The notes: a model not told the origin generated them from the sequence alone. Counted from the first letter of the stretch, positions 35,641-47,571 are shown. The stretch: DNA of 64,000 nt from Posidonia oceanica (GCA_037176725.1 JAZBRS010000020.1:82592001-82656000); one strand, 5' to 3'. Translations and numbers: made by a program.

Positions 35641-36084
35641 ACTATAATAGTCGGTTTCTCTTTCTGAGAAATTGTTTACATGACTTGCAATTATGCAATA
35701 TTAGTCTGTTCATGAATTCCATAGTTCAACAATAATGAAATATTGTGAAAAAAGAGTGATCAAATGATCCACACAAAAGAAATTTATGTTTTGAAAGGTG
35801 ATTCATACTTTGATCTTTATAGACACTAGACATCCAGTTGGAAAAACTCTTAAGTATATGACATCTTTACAAATTGTACTTCTCTAAAGAATTGTTGATT
35901 TCCTGTATTTAGATAAACAATGTTTAATTAGTAAGATTTTTTCTTAGCAATTCAAGCAGTGAATGTTTAAATGAACTACTATTTAGTACAAGGCCCAGAA
36001 AACATGTCAAGGCAATAAAGAAACAATGCCTCAATCATTATAAACTAGTTTTTTCCTCATAAATAAACTACAAATGGTGCACAA
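35641..36084. other. AT-rich stretch without recognised features
   Basis: No coding or repeat recognised between the CACTA remnant and the CLU-like fragment. Confidence 0.4.
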
Positions 36085-36690
36085 AATTTCAATAAAGAAA
36101 AACCTTTGCAGCCAAATTTCGTCTCTTTGCTGCCTCCACATCTCTCCCTTTGGTGTCTTGGTTGGGATTTATGAAATCAAGAAGATCTGAAATACTAACA
36201 AGTACAATAGTTTTAATTACTTTCACTTAAGTGTATGCAAAACATAAAAGACATCATATGCTATCAGGATACCTACTACAGACCAACGTAGACAGTAAAA
36301 ATAACATATAATTTGGAATAATCTGTCACAATGCATGTACTTTTATATAAGACTAAATGACTAATTAATTTGGTGTGCCAACATTATCCACAAGATAAGT
36401 TGGAATACCATATATGACCCTTGCTTGCAATGGATGCGTCGGGTTTACGAGTACCATTCCTAGCTGCTTACAAGCATCCTACAAGTTCAACAACAAAACA
36501 TTCATTACTACTACGTTGATCTAGAAAATATGATAAACATGGCCTATTGCATTGGTAACAAGATACCTGAGTCCGCACGACCAAGTTTTGCACGAAGAAT
36601 TTGCAGAGTTGTTTGCTCATGCTGAACACTCAAGGGATATGCTTCCATAAGTGACAATGTGATGGCTATTGCATGGTAGCTTGTTGCAGT
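36085..36690 (-). pseudogene. Fragment of a CLU/FRIENDLY/REC-type gene
   Basis: Three exon-like blocks on the minus strand are in the order of the C-terminal TPR region of plant clustered-mitochondria (CLU) proteins. Block 1 (36690-36567, after a CAG acceptor, ending CAG|GTATCT) reads [20 protein letters not shown], then [13 protein letters not shown]. Block 2 (about 36460-36412) reads ARNGTRKPDASIASKGH. Block 3 (36186 to about 36100, after TTTCAG) reads DLLDFINPNQDTKGRD. These proteins act in mitochondrial or chloroplast distribution. The segment between blocks 1 and 2 (normally about 20 residues with a WLEYF motif) is missing, and block 2 has a stop and a frame change, so it is a broken copy. 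The rest of the gene is absent. CACTA elements can carry host gene pieces; that origin is inference. Confidence 0.72.
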
Positions 36691-38301
36691 CTGATGAGTA
36701 TCAAGAACAGAGATGATTTAAGAAAAATCAATAGAATAAAAACAAAGTGTAAGGCTATGAGACCATATCATATTGGGCTTGGATCATAAATCAAGTGTAG
36801 GTTCTGAACTAGTTACTTTAACACAACCAGAGAGAATAGACCAGTCTTTCTTTTACCGCTGCTTACGATTCAACTAGAATTTTATGTCTATAACTATTAT
36901 TTTCCTGTATTCTGCATATTTGATGTTGTTATTCCTTGCTGTCTTTTATTCTAATGATTTGTACTACTTCCTGCCTATTATCATTTGCCTAGTAAATATC
37001 AGATAGAGATTTCTAGATGCAATTCGTTACTCTTGTCCATGTTATCCACTTATCTTCATAAGATGTAATCCACTTATCTTCTTCAATTGTTACAGACCAC
37101 TCAACTATGTAGAAAACCTACAGTGGCAGAGTGATGGACTGCATCCCACACTAATGGGGTAGAATAGGCATTGTCAACTCCTATTGTAAAGGATGTACTT
37201 GTAAGTAATTATCATAGAATTAAATTTGCTTTAATAATATAAAATTCTAGTTTATCATCTCTAACTAACTTCTTGTGTTTATTTTTACATACAAGATAGG
37301 TACACCTTCCTTTTCCAAGAAAAATATAGGGACGACATTGTTAGTGAACACCCAGCCTTTAACAAGAAACTTTGGAAGCAAGTTTCGAAGGAAAGGAACG
37401 TGGGTAGTTCATCAAGAAAGCAAGGCCTAGGTGGTCTTAATCCATACTACTCAAAAGAGTCTACTATTTGTTAGATTCATGGATTACATTTTGGTTTTGA
37501 AACTTATAAGTTTAAGATATAGTGATTCTTACTTTAAAACCGTTGAATTTGTACATGAATAGATATGTATATTAGGAGTTTCTAAATGATATAGATTTTG
37601 ACGTGTATCTAATCCAAATGATGTAGATTAAGATCCATGGATTACATTTTGATTTTGAAACTTATGGCACGTGATTTTGAAAATTGTCCTTAAAATGCTT
37701 AAATGAAGATAGTCCATAGTTGATCCTCTCCTTATATGTATATAGATATATATTAAATATTTAATGTTAAAAACTTAAAATCAAACCCTAGACCTATTCT
37801 CTTTCCCTTGGACTGCATGTTGAGTTTTCATGCTACAACACTCTATAACATGTCATGATGTCATCCAATAGGTATTTTAACTTTTGAGATAGACACCCTA
37901 ATAATTCTTTGTAAATTAGGACTTTATCATTTATAAGTTCTTTACTTCTTGATGTTTCTCTTTTCAAAAATTATTTATCTAGTTTACAAGGATTTTACTT
38001 TATCATTTATAGGATTTTACTAATTTTAATTAACAAAAGATGTTGCAAAATGTGACAGTTTTTTATTGATCATTAATTAATTATACATCCATAGAGGTGG
38101 AATATCAAGATTTGGATTCATAACTTCATCTCTTTTGGGAAAAGGTAAGTTCAACCTATCATTATGTTTAATTTATTTTTATTTTTGATATATATTGTTT
38201 TTATTTCATACATACTGAATAACTTAAAATATATAAATATATGAAAATCTTAATTAATAGCTTAATTAATTATGTAATGTGCATATCGTCATATCCGTTT
38301 T
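36691..38301. other. AT-rich stretch with one exon-like frame
   Basis: Mostly AT-rich. The frame at 37316-37473 (plus) reads FQEKYRDDIVSEHPAFNKKL, then Lys/Arg/Ser-rich sequence, then a TAG stop. It has coding-like composition but I do not recognise it; it may be a further CACTA or captured exon. The rest shows no feature. Confidence 0.3.
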
Positions 38302-40544
38302 TGTAACAACTCGCCCAACCTCTACCTCTCAACCTAGCCAGATTTTTTTCATTTTTATCTTGTATTAGCATTTATGAACTATAAAGCTAAATTCTCACAA
38401 TGCAATAAAGCAACAATAAATAAAACTAACTTACTTATCTAGAAACCCTGATGTGTGGTAGCATGACTCTTCCTATGTGCACTAGCAAGCAAACAACACC
38501 TATCCTGCACCTGCGGAAACACGTAAATCAAAGCACACGTGAGTGACCAGACAATACGGTCACCCAGCACACACCCCACCTAAATTACTCAGCCAAACAG
38601 TGCTGAGAGAGCCAGCGTAACCACGCCATAACAAATAAACATGGGCATCCCACCTGGATGCCACCATAGCACAACAAGGTAGCACAATATTGCCTAGCCA
38701 ACAACAAAACCAATAAAATGTGCCATTGAAATCATTTATCTCGTTTCCTTTCAAAATCTTAAAAGCATACTTGAAATAGCCACTCTAGCCAAGTCAAGCC
38801 CAAACCACAAAACCAAACTCATAGCCTGGTCCCACTCCCTCATTGGGCAGACCAAACAGCCAACAGCGTTTGAATGCCTCAATTTGCACCCTAAACGCAT
38901 AACACAGCAACACCAAAGTCAACCAAACACAGGGCCTCAATGGCCAAACAACAACGCCTCATAGGTGCACAGCAATCAAAACAATATTGAGACTCCGCTC
39001 AGCAAAACACACGGTCACTCCTAGACCAAAAGCCAACGAGCTATCACTCAGCAAACAAGGTCTGCTCCAGATTGGAGCCTGATTCTTTGAATCAGGACAA
39101 AGCAACACTGGAGCGCCTCACTAGCGCAGGCCCTACGCCTCATTGGTGCGACCACAAACACAAACAAGGAAGCTTTGGCCACAAGCAGCCGTCGAAACGC
39201 ACTGCATTGCCACGAACAGGGTGCACCTATCCATCTCGAAGTCCAACCTCCTCGGCAGGACCCCTCTGTGTCGTGTCACTCGAGCCCAAGTACCGACAAT
39301 GACCTCAAGCAGTAGACAGGGACTCACCCCCACACTCACTACACTGCCACGGACACCCGTCCTATGGAGGAGCGTGCCCGTCACAGCGTCCTCTCACCAG
39401 AGGAGCCTCAAAAGCAATCTCCACCTGGGAAAGCTACTCATCCTACCTAGGTGAGTTGTCCTTACTCAAGACAGAACCACAGGGCACGCCTCATCGACGC
39501 CCAAAACTCAGTGCTCTGAACCACTAGAGACTCCTCACCCCTAGGCTCAGCCAGCACCCACCAGTTTCGGTACCCGTAACAACCAAGGTGTCATACCCAG
39601 CTACATAGGAGTATCATATCTCCCGAGTCCACTGCCACGATACCACTAGGTATGGCCAGCACCTCGACCACACAGACCTCAACCTAAGTGACGTGTCCGA
39701 CCCACTAGGATCATCACGTTCCTAGGTCCAGGCAACACTCACCTCGGTATCTTGGCCCATAACCAAAACCAATACCAAAACATTCCAAAACTAGGTGAGT
39801 CTCGGTACCCATAACAACCAGGGTATCACGCTCAGCTACATAGGAGGATCATATCTCCCGTGTCCGCTGCCATGATAGCACTAGGTACGGATGGTACCTC
39901 GACCCACAAACTTCAACCTAGGTGACGTGTCAGACGCACCAGGAACGTGGCCACGTTCCCGAGTCCAGGCTACACTCACCTCGGTATCTTGGCCCAAACC
40001 AAATCACGGCAAAATCCTTTCCAAAGCTTTTGCAAAACTAATGCATTTTATTTCCAAAACATCCTTTGGAAAACTATTCGAAATCCTTTAAATATCATTT
40101 GAAAACCTTAACCATCTTTCCTTTTAAAAACCCTATTAAAAGCCATTCAAAAGCCATTAAACATCATATATGAACACTACGCCAAACATTGCACGGAACA
40201 TCGCACTCAAGGCGGAACAACGGTCTCGAAGTCCCATTTGACTTACGAGGCTAGACACCAACCAAACACTGAGTCACATCTCAACCTAGGGTTAATTATC
40301 AACCCTAGTGGCCATCTAAACCACTAAGGGGAGAACTTAGTATTTCTAAGTTCTATAATCTTTTATACTAACCCCAATACCCTGGAAATCTTACTAACTC
40401 ATTTTAGGCATTCCCTATATCATTTTAATGATTATCCTAATCATTATTGTGCCATAATTACCTACAAGGGCAAACTAGGAAGTTACCATATAAAACTACC
40501 CCAAAGCCCAACTCAAAAGCACCCAAGGAATAGGGTCAGGGTCT

Positions 40545-40693
40545 GGTTCGACAGACCGAAAACGTTCGGTCGACCGGACCAGAGACCAGACACCTGATTC
40601 AGTAGACCAAACAATTTTGGTCGACCAAATCAGGGCTCAAGAGTACATCCAGGAGTAGGTTCGGCATACTGAACCAAAATGGCATGCCGAAAC
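40545..40693. repeat. Word-3 dyad units in F2
   Basis: Units are 40545-40580, 40596-40631 and 40658-40693, each 16-4-16. The second has GATT...CCAAA paired with TTTGG...AATC, changed in both arms relative to the first (GGTT...CCGAA / TTCGG...GACC). Confidence 0.83.
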
Positions 40694-41129
40694 AAGGACA
40701 GACAGAAAAACCCCATTTCGACCCAAAACCAAAATCACCTGCAAACTCAAACCAAAACTAGCAAACCACATACCCAAATGAAGATAACGAAGCGATCTAC
40801 CATTTGGGACAAGCAACACGATGATCCGTTGAGCGGATCGCAAGAAATCACAAATCAAAGCAAACATACACTATTCATCCGAAAAACCAACCCCTGCCAT
40901 AAACATGCATAAATCCCCCATAAATGCTCAATAAATCCTCCCGAGCATACAAGCACTTCAAACACACTATCATGATCCTATGATCACTTCCAAAAATCAA
41001 AGAGAAAGCCTAAGGAGTGTGTACCTTTCACTGGCGATGTGGCAACGAGCGATGGTGCATCCTCCTTCTCGAGCTACTCTGGACCTCCTATTCCTGGCGG
41101 CGCGGTGACGAGATCCCCTCCACTGCCTC

Positions 41130-41216
41130 CATCTCTCCCTCCCTCACTCTCTCCGTTTCTCTCCCCCTCTCTCTCATTCCCTGTCTCTCTCTCTCTCTCT
41201 CTCATTTCCTCTCTTA
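41130..41216. repeat. (CT)n-rich microsatellite in F2
   Basis: Impure CT/CCT run with a near-perfect CTCTCTCTCTCTCTC core around 41190. It creates serine/leucine/proline-rich spurious frames. Confidence 0.85.
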
Positions 41217-41468
41217 TAAAGGGAAGAAGAGAAGGGAAAAGAAGAAGAAGAATAAGAATAAGGAGAAGGGTAAGAAGGAGAAGAGGAAGTGGGAAACCAG
41301 CTGCGGGTACAGAGCCACAACCCAAAACAAAGCTGCGACACTAGAACCACGTGCTAGTCCCAGAATTCCAACTTGACTATCTAGCTCAAATGTCGCCAAT
41401 AACACCCATCCCTACTAAATTCGTTAAACCAGTCAACTAAGAGGGCAAACGAATTTACCGGTGTTACA

Positions 41469-41485
41469 GCTTAACCCCCTTAAAG
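41469..41485 (-). promoter_or_regulatory. Polypurine tract of the F element
   Basis: The minus strand reads CTTTAAGGGGGTTAAGC directly before the LTR start TGTAACACC. Confidence 0.78.
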
Positions 41486-42604
41486 ACGATTTCGCCCCCG
41501 AAATCTGCTAGGTGAAAAACCAAGGGAACCAAGCTCGGATGGCAACCTCTAGCTTCCAGACAAAAAGCACCATGGTGCCGCCCAAATCTCAGGATCAGTA
41601 GGGGGAATCTACGCTCCACAAGCCATCTTGCCCTACCAAAACCTTGAGCGACGCCAAGGACTCAGCTCTCCTTGAGTCTGAACTCCACAAATCCCTAGAA
41701 AATGGTCCCTTAAGGACACAAATTCTCTAGTCACCAGCTCACCTCCGTGTCTCTAGAGTGGCAAAACCTCTAGAGCCGCTCTAGTAGACACGTAAATCCC
41801 AGGGATGACTAGGTGCAACCAGATCCAACCAGCATTCACTGCACTTCTCTGATGCCCCACCCGGTCAACAACAACTCCAACTTCACAGCATGTGCTCAGT
41901 AGCATCCCTCATCTCCTGAAATATCGCCTCCAATCCATGGCACGAGAGAAACTAGCATACTGAGACACGACAAAACTCTTCTCAGATCAGGAGTGCACTA
42001 ATAGATCAGCAAACCAGGTGCTATTTGCCTCTCGAAATTGCTTCCTAGACCGACACCCCATCTGATCCAGAGCACACCACCTCTGTGGCCAACACAAATT
42101 ACATGGGTCGAGCAGTTCCCTCTACGATTCTCTAGCTGACGAGAACCACCAAGCACCGCGTTGCCTAACTGCAACTGGAACTCAACCAGCCCCAGGCCGC
42201 AAGAATCATTGCTTCCAATGAAACAACCACAACCAATGGTAAGGACCACTCGGGAGTCCAACTCAGACGAGCTCCAACTCGAAGCAACTCCCAGCAACAA
42301 GGTCCAAACCAGCACAATCTGTCCCTCCTCCTGGCAATCTCGTCCACAATGTCACTATCTTGGCGATACCACTACTGGATCCCCGAGAATAGTTCACCTG
42401 ACCCAAGAAGCTGCAGATCAGAGGAAACACCTGGGATCACACCCAGTAGCTCGACTAGCGGTGCCAACCAACGAGATGGGAAGCCAACCCCACAGGCTCA
42501 ACCCCATCTCCACCGCAAAACCTAGAAAACCACAGGAGAGCAGACCTCTCCAGATCGAACAGCACAACGCCATTTGACCCACCAACAAGCAAGAGAATAA
42601 ATGG

Positions 42605-42757
42605 GCATCCTCAACAGGGCACCCCAAGAAAGCAAACCGGGCATCCCCAATAGGACACCCAAACAGAAAAACAAACCAAGCATCCCCAATAGGACACCCA
42701 AACAAAAAAACAAACCGGGCATCCCCAACAGGACACCCAAACGGAGAACATCGGAGA
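42605..42757. repeat. 36/39-bp minisatellite in F internal region
   Basis: Four copies start at 42605, 42641, 42680 and 42719 with core GGGCATCCCCAATAGGAC. In the sense (minus) RNA each repeat can pair GGGTGTCC with GGATGCCC through G-U pairs, leaving a 6-base loop. Confidence 0.8.
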
Positions 42758-42979
42758 AAGGATCTCCACCGTCCGAACAGCACTGAGCTACTCGAACCAC
42801 CAACAACAAAGCCAACTGGGCACCCAACACAGGATACCCCAAATAGCACACAGGGCTACGCCACTCTACGGCCAAGCCCCAACAGAATGCGCAGCTCAAC
42901 CGCACAGCACAAGGCGCGACTCACACGTGCAACATCTCCCTGATAACTCTATCCTCGAACAGAGTATTCGGAACAACCA

Positions 42980-43540
42980 CACACATCCAGGGACCCACTA
43001 GAGTCACCCGAGACCACGACAAACAGCTGGGGACCCACTCAGTCACCTAGAAACAGCAACAAACCCCTGGGAAGCCTCCCACTTCACCCAGAAACACAAC
43101 CAACATCTGGGAAGCCTCTCGCTTCACCCAGAATGACAACAACCATCTAGGAAGCCACATGCTTCACCTAGAAACAACAACAGACATCTGGGAAGCCTCA
43201 CGCTTCACCTAGAACAACAACAGACATTTAGGAAGCCTCACGCTTCACCCAAAAACAACAACCAACACCTGGGGACTCACCGAGTCGCCCAAAGACAACA
43301 ACAATGGGAGGACGAAGCTGCAGGCACCCTCCACACACACGACGACCAACCAGACACACCGACCAACAACCACAGCAAGGAACAACCAGCAAACAAATCA
43401 AACAACAAATAAAAATAGGTAACCACAATCGTGGAGGGCAACACAAGGGGCAGACAACCACTGCACCCCCCCGATAGAACAGAACCTGCCCGCAAGCAAC
43501 CACACACATCTGGGAAGCCTCACGCTTCACCCAGATGTGG
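42980..43540. repeat. Word-4 dyad array in F internal region
   Basis: About nine copies at irregular spacing near 45 bp. The typical unit is CTGGGAAGC-N5-GCTTCACCCAG. The copy at about 43269-43293 has GGGGACT-N5-AGTCGCCC, where AAGC/GCTT is replaced by GACT/AGTC in both arms. The copy at about 43508-43537 extends the stem to CATCTGGG/CCCAGATG. Confidence 0.72.
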
Positions 43541-43727
43541 CAACAGGAGGACGAAACCTTAGGCATCCTCTACACCAACAACAAAACAAGCAACAACAAG
43601 CCACAAACATGGAGGTCACACGAGAGGTAGTCACTCACTGCACCCCTCTTTCCACGACCAAACACCCAACAGCCCAACAACGGATGGTGGCCAGCAAACA
43701 CATCCTCTAGTTGGCTATCGTGGGGTG

Positions 43728-43745
43728 CCTAACCCCCTTAAAGGA
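43728..43745 (-). promoter_or_regulatory. Second PPT-like string in the F element
   Basis: The minus strand reads CCTTTAAGGGGGTTAGGC, nearly the terminal PPT, about 620 bp after the PBS. It could be a central PPT or an old duplication. Confidence 0.4.
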
Positions 43746-44365
43746 AACAAGGCACCACACAGCAAAAAGGTATCAAGCATCAGTAGTAAAACTTACCGTT
43801 GCCCTCGCGCAACCATAGCGTTCTAGCCAGACTAGTTTACATAGCAAACGTGCACACTCCAGACAACACGACTCATCTAGCCTTACACACAACAGAGTCT
43901 CCTACCCTGCATACCAGCACTGAGTCTTGCCCAAAAGACAACTGCCACCACACCCACGGGCAACACGTTGCTAAGTTTATGCAAAATTAGTGGATAGCAC
44001 CCAAACCAAGCTCCACGGAGTTGAAGAGTTCAAGCGAACCGCTCCACGCGAGCGAACGGAGCTTCACGCTCCCACTGCTCCCTCAAAGCAGCTTCCAATG
44101 GATTGGCGGCTCAAAAACCAACCACTGGAAACCTTCCCAGTAGGAATCGACGTCTACCTCCAAAAAGTAAGTAGACCATCACTCTCAGGTTCCACGTGGT
44201 ACTCCACGAATCACCCTCGCTGATGCCGGAGCTGAAGACACTCCTCAACACCGTAAGCAAGAAGACCAAGAAAATCAATACAATCAAGGTGCAGGAATGC
44301 ATGATATGCAAATCTATGGAGTCACCTGACCAGACATCCCTAGGCTAGTGCTCCTAGTGAACCTA

Positions 44366-44381
44366 GTGCTCTGATACCAAC
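44366..44381 (-). promoter_or_regulatory. Primer-binding site of the F element (initiator-Met type)
   Basis: The minus strand reads GTTGGTATCAGAGCAC directly after the LTR end. TGGTATCAGAGC is complementary to the 3' end of plant initiator-Met tRNA, the usual primer of Del/Tekay-like and many other elements. Confidence 0.82.
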
Positions 44382-45691
44382 TGTAACGACCCACCCAGCC
44401 GCTACCTCTCAACCTAGCCAGATTTTTTTTCATTTTTATATTTTATTAGCAATTATGAACAATAAAGCTAAATTCTCACAATGCAATAAAGAAACAATAA
44501 ATAAAACTAACTTACTTACCCAGAAACCCTGATGTGTGGTAGCATGACTCCTCCTATGTGCACTAGCAAGCGAACAGCACCTATCCTGCACCCGCGGAAA
44601 CACGCAAACCAAAGCACACGTGAGTGACCAGACAATCCGGTCACCCAGCACACACCCCACCTAAACAACTCAGCCAAACAGTGCTGAGGGAACCAGCGTA
44701 GCCACGCCACAGCAAACAAACACGGGCATCCCACTTGGATGCCACCACAGCACAACAGGGCAGCACAATATTGCCTAGCCAACAACAAAACCAATAAAAC
44801 ATGTCTTTGAAATCATTTATCTCTTTTCCTTTCAAAATCATATGCATGCTCTTTCAAAATCTTAAAAGCATACTTGAAATGGCCACTCTAGCCAAGTCAA
44901 GCCCAAACAACAAAACCAAACTCATAGCCTGGTCCCACACCCTCATTGGGCGGACCAGACAGCCAACAACGTTTGAATGCCTCAATTGCATCGTGAACGC
45001 ACAGCATAGCAACACCAAAGTCAACCAAACATAGAGCCTCAATGGCCAAACAACAACACCTCATAGGTGCACAGCAATCAAAACAATACTAAGACTCTAC
45101 TTAGCAAAACACATGGTCCCTCCTAGACCAAAAGCCATCGCTCGGTAAACAAGGTCTGCTCCAGACCGAAGCCTGATTCTCTGAATCAGGACAAAGCAAC
45201 ACTGAAGCACCTCACTAGCGCAGGCCCTACGCCTCATTGGCGCGGCCACAAACACAAACAAGAAAACTCTGGCCACAAGCAGCCGTCGAAACGCACAGCA
45301 CTGCCACAAACAGGGCGCACCTATCCGTCCCGAAGTCCAACCTCCTCGGCGGGACCCCTCTATGTCATGTCACTCGAGCCCAAGTATCGACACTGGCCTC
45401 AAGCAGTAGCTAGGAACTCACCTCTGCACTCACTGCACTGCCATAGACACCCGCCCTGTGGAGGAGCGTACCCGTCATGGCATCCTCTCACCAGAGGAGC
45501 CTCAAAAGCAATCCCTACCTGGGAAATCTACTCATCCCACTTGGGCGAGTTGTCCTTACTCAGGACAGAACCACAGGGCATGCCTCATCGGTGCTCGAAA
45601 CTCAATGCTCCGAACCACTAGAGGCTCCTCACCCCTAGGCTTAGCCAGCACCCACCAGTCTCAGTACCCGTAACAACTAGGGTATCATACT
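44382..45691 (-). mobile_element. F3, 5' LTR of the F element, cut by C2
   Basis: It begins TGTAACGACCC next to the PBS and follows F2 for about 1.3 kb to the point matching about 39597, where the C2 LTR starts. The remaining part, which should include word-3 units and the outer end, is not in the window. Confidence 0.85.
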
Positions 45692-46048
45692 TGTAGATAT
45701 CCCATTTTTGCATTCCCCAGAGTTCTTGAAGGATAGGAACCTTTGAGGCGCCCTAGATCACACAACTAAGGCATAATAACACATCTTACAGATTTCCCTT
45801 GATTTGTTTAAAAGCATCGCTTGATTTTACTTGACTCAAGGACATAAGCAGTGACAGAGTTAACTTACTCAGACTAGTGGCAGGTCTGAGTACCTTGACT
45901 ACCCTTGGTTTCTACTCAAACTAGTGGCAGATTCGAGTTAGATAAGATGTTTTCATGATTTCATGGAATTTCTGAAGTTTTTCAGGCTTTTATCATGTTT
46001 CTCTGGATTAAAATAAAAGATAGGGCTAAAAATGCAAAAAGACTAGAC

Positions 46049-46549
46049 AGTTGCCTCCCCAAGCGGCGACATAGCATAGCTGCCATTCAGAGTGGTTACT
46101 AGACTATGCAGGCGCCACTTGCATCGGCGACTGAACCCTAGGCAGATCTGGGCCCTCAAAACCTGAGCTTTCATCTAGTCTACACACCAGCAAGGCACCG
46201 CTGCCAGCAGCAACATGCTAACGTGGACCTTCTTTGACCCAATCTAGTAGGAATATCTGAGTCCTAGGCACCAGTTACACCGACGACTAGAGGTCATGGA
46301 CTCATTTGGGCCCTTCAAAATCTGATCTTTCATCTGGTCCGCACACTAGCTAGGCGCCAGTGCCACGGGCGACTTACTGACGTGGACATCTCTGACCCAA
46401 TCAAACGGGATTACTTGAGTCTCAGGCGCCTGTGTGAGCGGCGACTTGCTGACATGGACTCCTTATTTGACTTGGTAAGCGTGCTTCCACGTCATTTCCA
46501 CATCATTTAGGGGAGATATTTGTGCTAGGCACCGGTACATTCGGCGACT
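46049..46549. repeat. Word-2 dyad units in C2 U3
   Basis: About eight units, for example 46049-46071 (AGTTGCC/GGCGACA) and 46527-46549 (AGGCACC/GGCGACT). The 9-base loop is kept throughout. The left arm is often AGGCGCC rather than AGTCGCC. Confidence 0.75.
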
Positions 46550-46613
46550 GGCTATAAATATGTATTTTTTTTTGGAATCTTCCTAGATCTGATCCATTCG
46601 TGCCCCACACATC

Positions 46614-46620
46614 TATAAAT
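46614..46620 (+). promoter_or_regulatory. TATA box of LTR C2
   Basis: TATAAATAGACCC, the same context as in C1, about 65 bp after the last dyad unit. Confidence 0.7.
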
Positions 46621-47202
46621 AGACCCTGTGAGTCAGTGCTCAGGGGGAGGCACTTCCAAAAGGAGAGAGAGCTAGAAGAGACCAATCTAAGAATCATCTT
46701 CCAAAATCCTAGATCCCAGAGATCATTATTAATCCTCGATCCTAGAGATCCCAAGCCTAGTTGGAGCTCTGACCGTGCGTCCACTTCCTCATCTCACAGC
46801 TCATAGCACGAGGGTGAAGGGAGTATTTCTTCCATCTATTTCTATATTTCATTTTGCATTCCTTAATTAGGACCCATAGCATATGCATGCGGGGAACCAC
46901 CCCGGTTAGTATTAGCTACTTTTGTTTATGTTATTTCTCGTTTATCTGATCTATTTACTACACCCGAACTTACCTAGATCTATTCTTGTTATTTTGAAGG
47001 AAAGGAAATCGCTCCCTAGCATGAGGACGTCGCTGGACAGCACCCTGCCGCTGATCCAATCAGCCGATGACCCACATCCTCCACATCTCCCCCCAGGCGC
47101 CTTGTCTGCCCATTGATGAGTGGCGATCACATCAAGTAGACGACGTCGTGGTAGCGCCGACTACTTCATCTTCATCCACCCCATTTTCCACATCTACAGA
47201 AC

Positions 47203-47220
47203 TGGCGACCACGGTGGGAC
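47203..47220 (+). promoter_or_regulatory. Primer-binding site of C2
   Basis: TGGCGACCACGGTGGGAC starts four bases after the LTR. The 5' TGG is required to pair with the CCA tail. I cannot assign the tRNA with certainty. Confidence 0.6.
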
Positions 47221-47571
47221 CGGCTTGAGCCAATCCTACATGCTACATGAGCGTATCTTTTCCTTCCTTTCTTTATTGTTATAAATCTACGTGTAGTTTT
47301 CGGTTTGGGGGATCATGCGCATAGGTTTTCACGACACCCAAACCTTTTTATCGGGTTTTCTTATTTCTAACATTGGTGAAACCTCGCATCTAGTCTTTTT
47401 CCACTTAGGGCGCCGGGTATCGTTAGCACTTTGAGGCAACAACTCGCTTCGGCGTCCATAGCTTCGACAACTGGGTTGGTTTTATTGAGGTCAGGAATCT
47501 CCCGCTCACAGCCGCCTCTCTGAGAGGCGCCTTGTCTCGTCGCTCTACATTGCGGCGACTGATATAAGCGC
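47221..47571 (+). mobile_element. C2 leader, cut by E
   Basis: Non-coding leader. It holds another word-2 unit, GTCGCT-N9-GGCGAC at 47539-47559, and a GCCTCT-N3-AGAGGC hairpin just before it. The E LTR starts at 47572. Confidence 0.65.

Larger units (their letters stand above)
38302..41468 (-). mobile_element. F2, 3' LTR of the F element
   Basis: A 3,167-bp LTR: plus-strand left end TGTAACAACTC, right end ACCGGTGTTACA, so the minus strand reads TGTAACACCGG...GAGTTGTTACA. The first 1.3 kb is close to F3 (44382-45691), differing mostly by transitions, which fits two LTRs of one element. It carries the internal duplication (about 39565-39990), word-3 units (40545-40693), a CT-rich microsatellite (about 41130-41215) and a TTATAAAG/CTTTATAA box near 41213. 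The PPT adjoins its right end. The outer flank base run is GTTTT. Confidence 0.87.
41486..44365 (-). mobile_element. F internal region: non-coding (LARD-like)
   Basis: About 2.9 kb between PPT and PBS. I find no gag, protease, reverse transcriptase or integrase motif on either strand. It contains a 36/39-bp minisatellite (42605-42757), a dyad-unit array (about 42980-43540) and a second PPT-like string at 43728-43745. Long frames follow the minisatellite periods. A terminal-repeat element of about 9 kb with no coding fits a large retrotransposon derivative that depends on proteins from another element. Confidence 0.72.
45692..47198 (+). mobile_element. C2, 5' LTR of a C-type element
   Basis: This 1,507-bp LTR runs from TGTAGATATCCC to CACATCTACA, with the same ends as C1. 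Its word-2 cluster is at 46049-46549, the TATA box at 46614, and the 3' part is shared with C1 and C3. A PBS follows four bases after the end, so it is a 5' LTR. It interrupts F3. Confidence 0.85.

Noticed and set aside
31161..38301. CACTA terminal inverted repeats
   Set aside because: I searched by eye for CACTA-type ends around the transposase remnants and found no convincing pair with a 3-bp duplication.
42418..42905. Cys/Phe/Leu-rich minus-strand protein in F
   Set aside because: It is driven by the 36/39-bp minisatellite; no retroelement domain is present.
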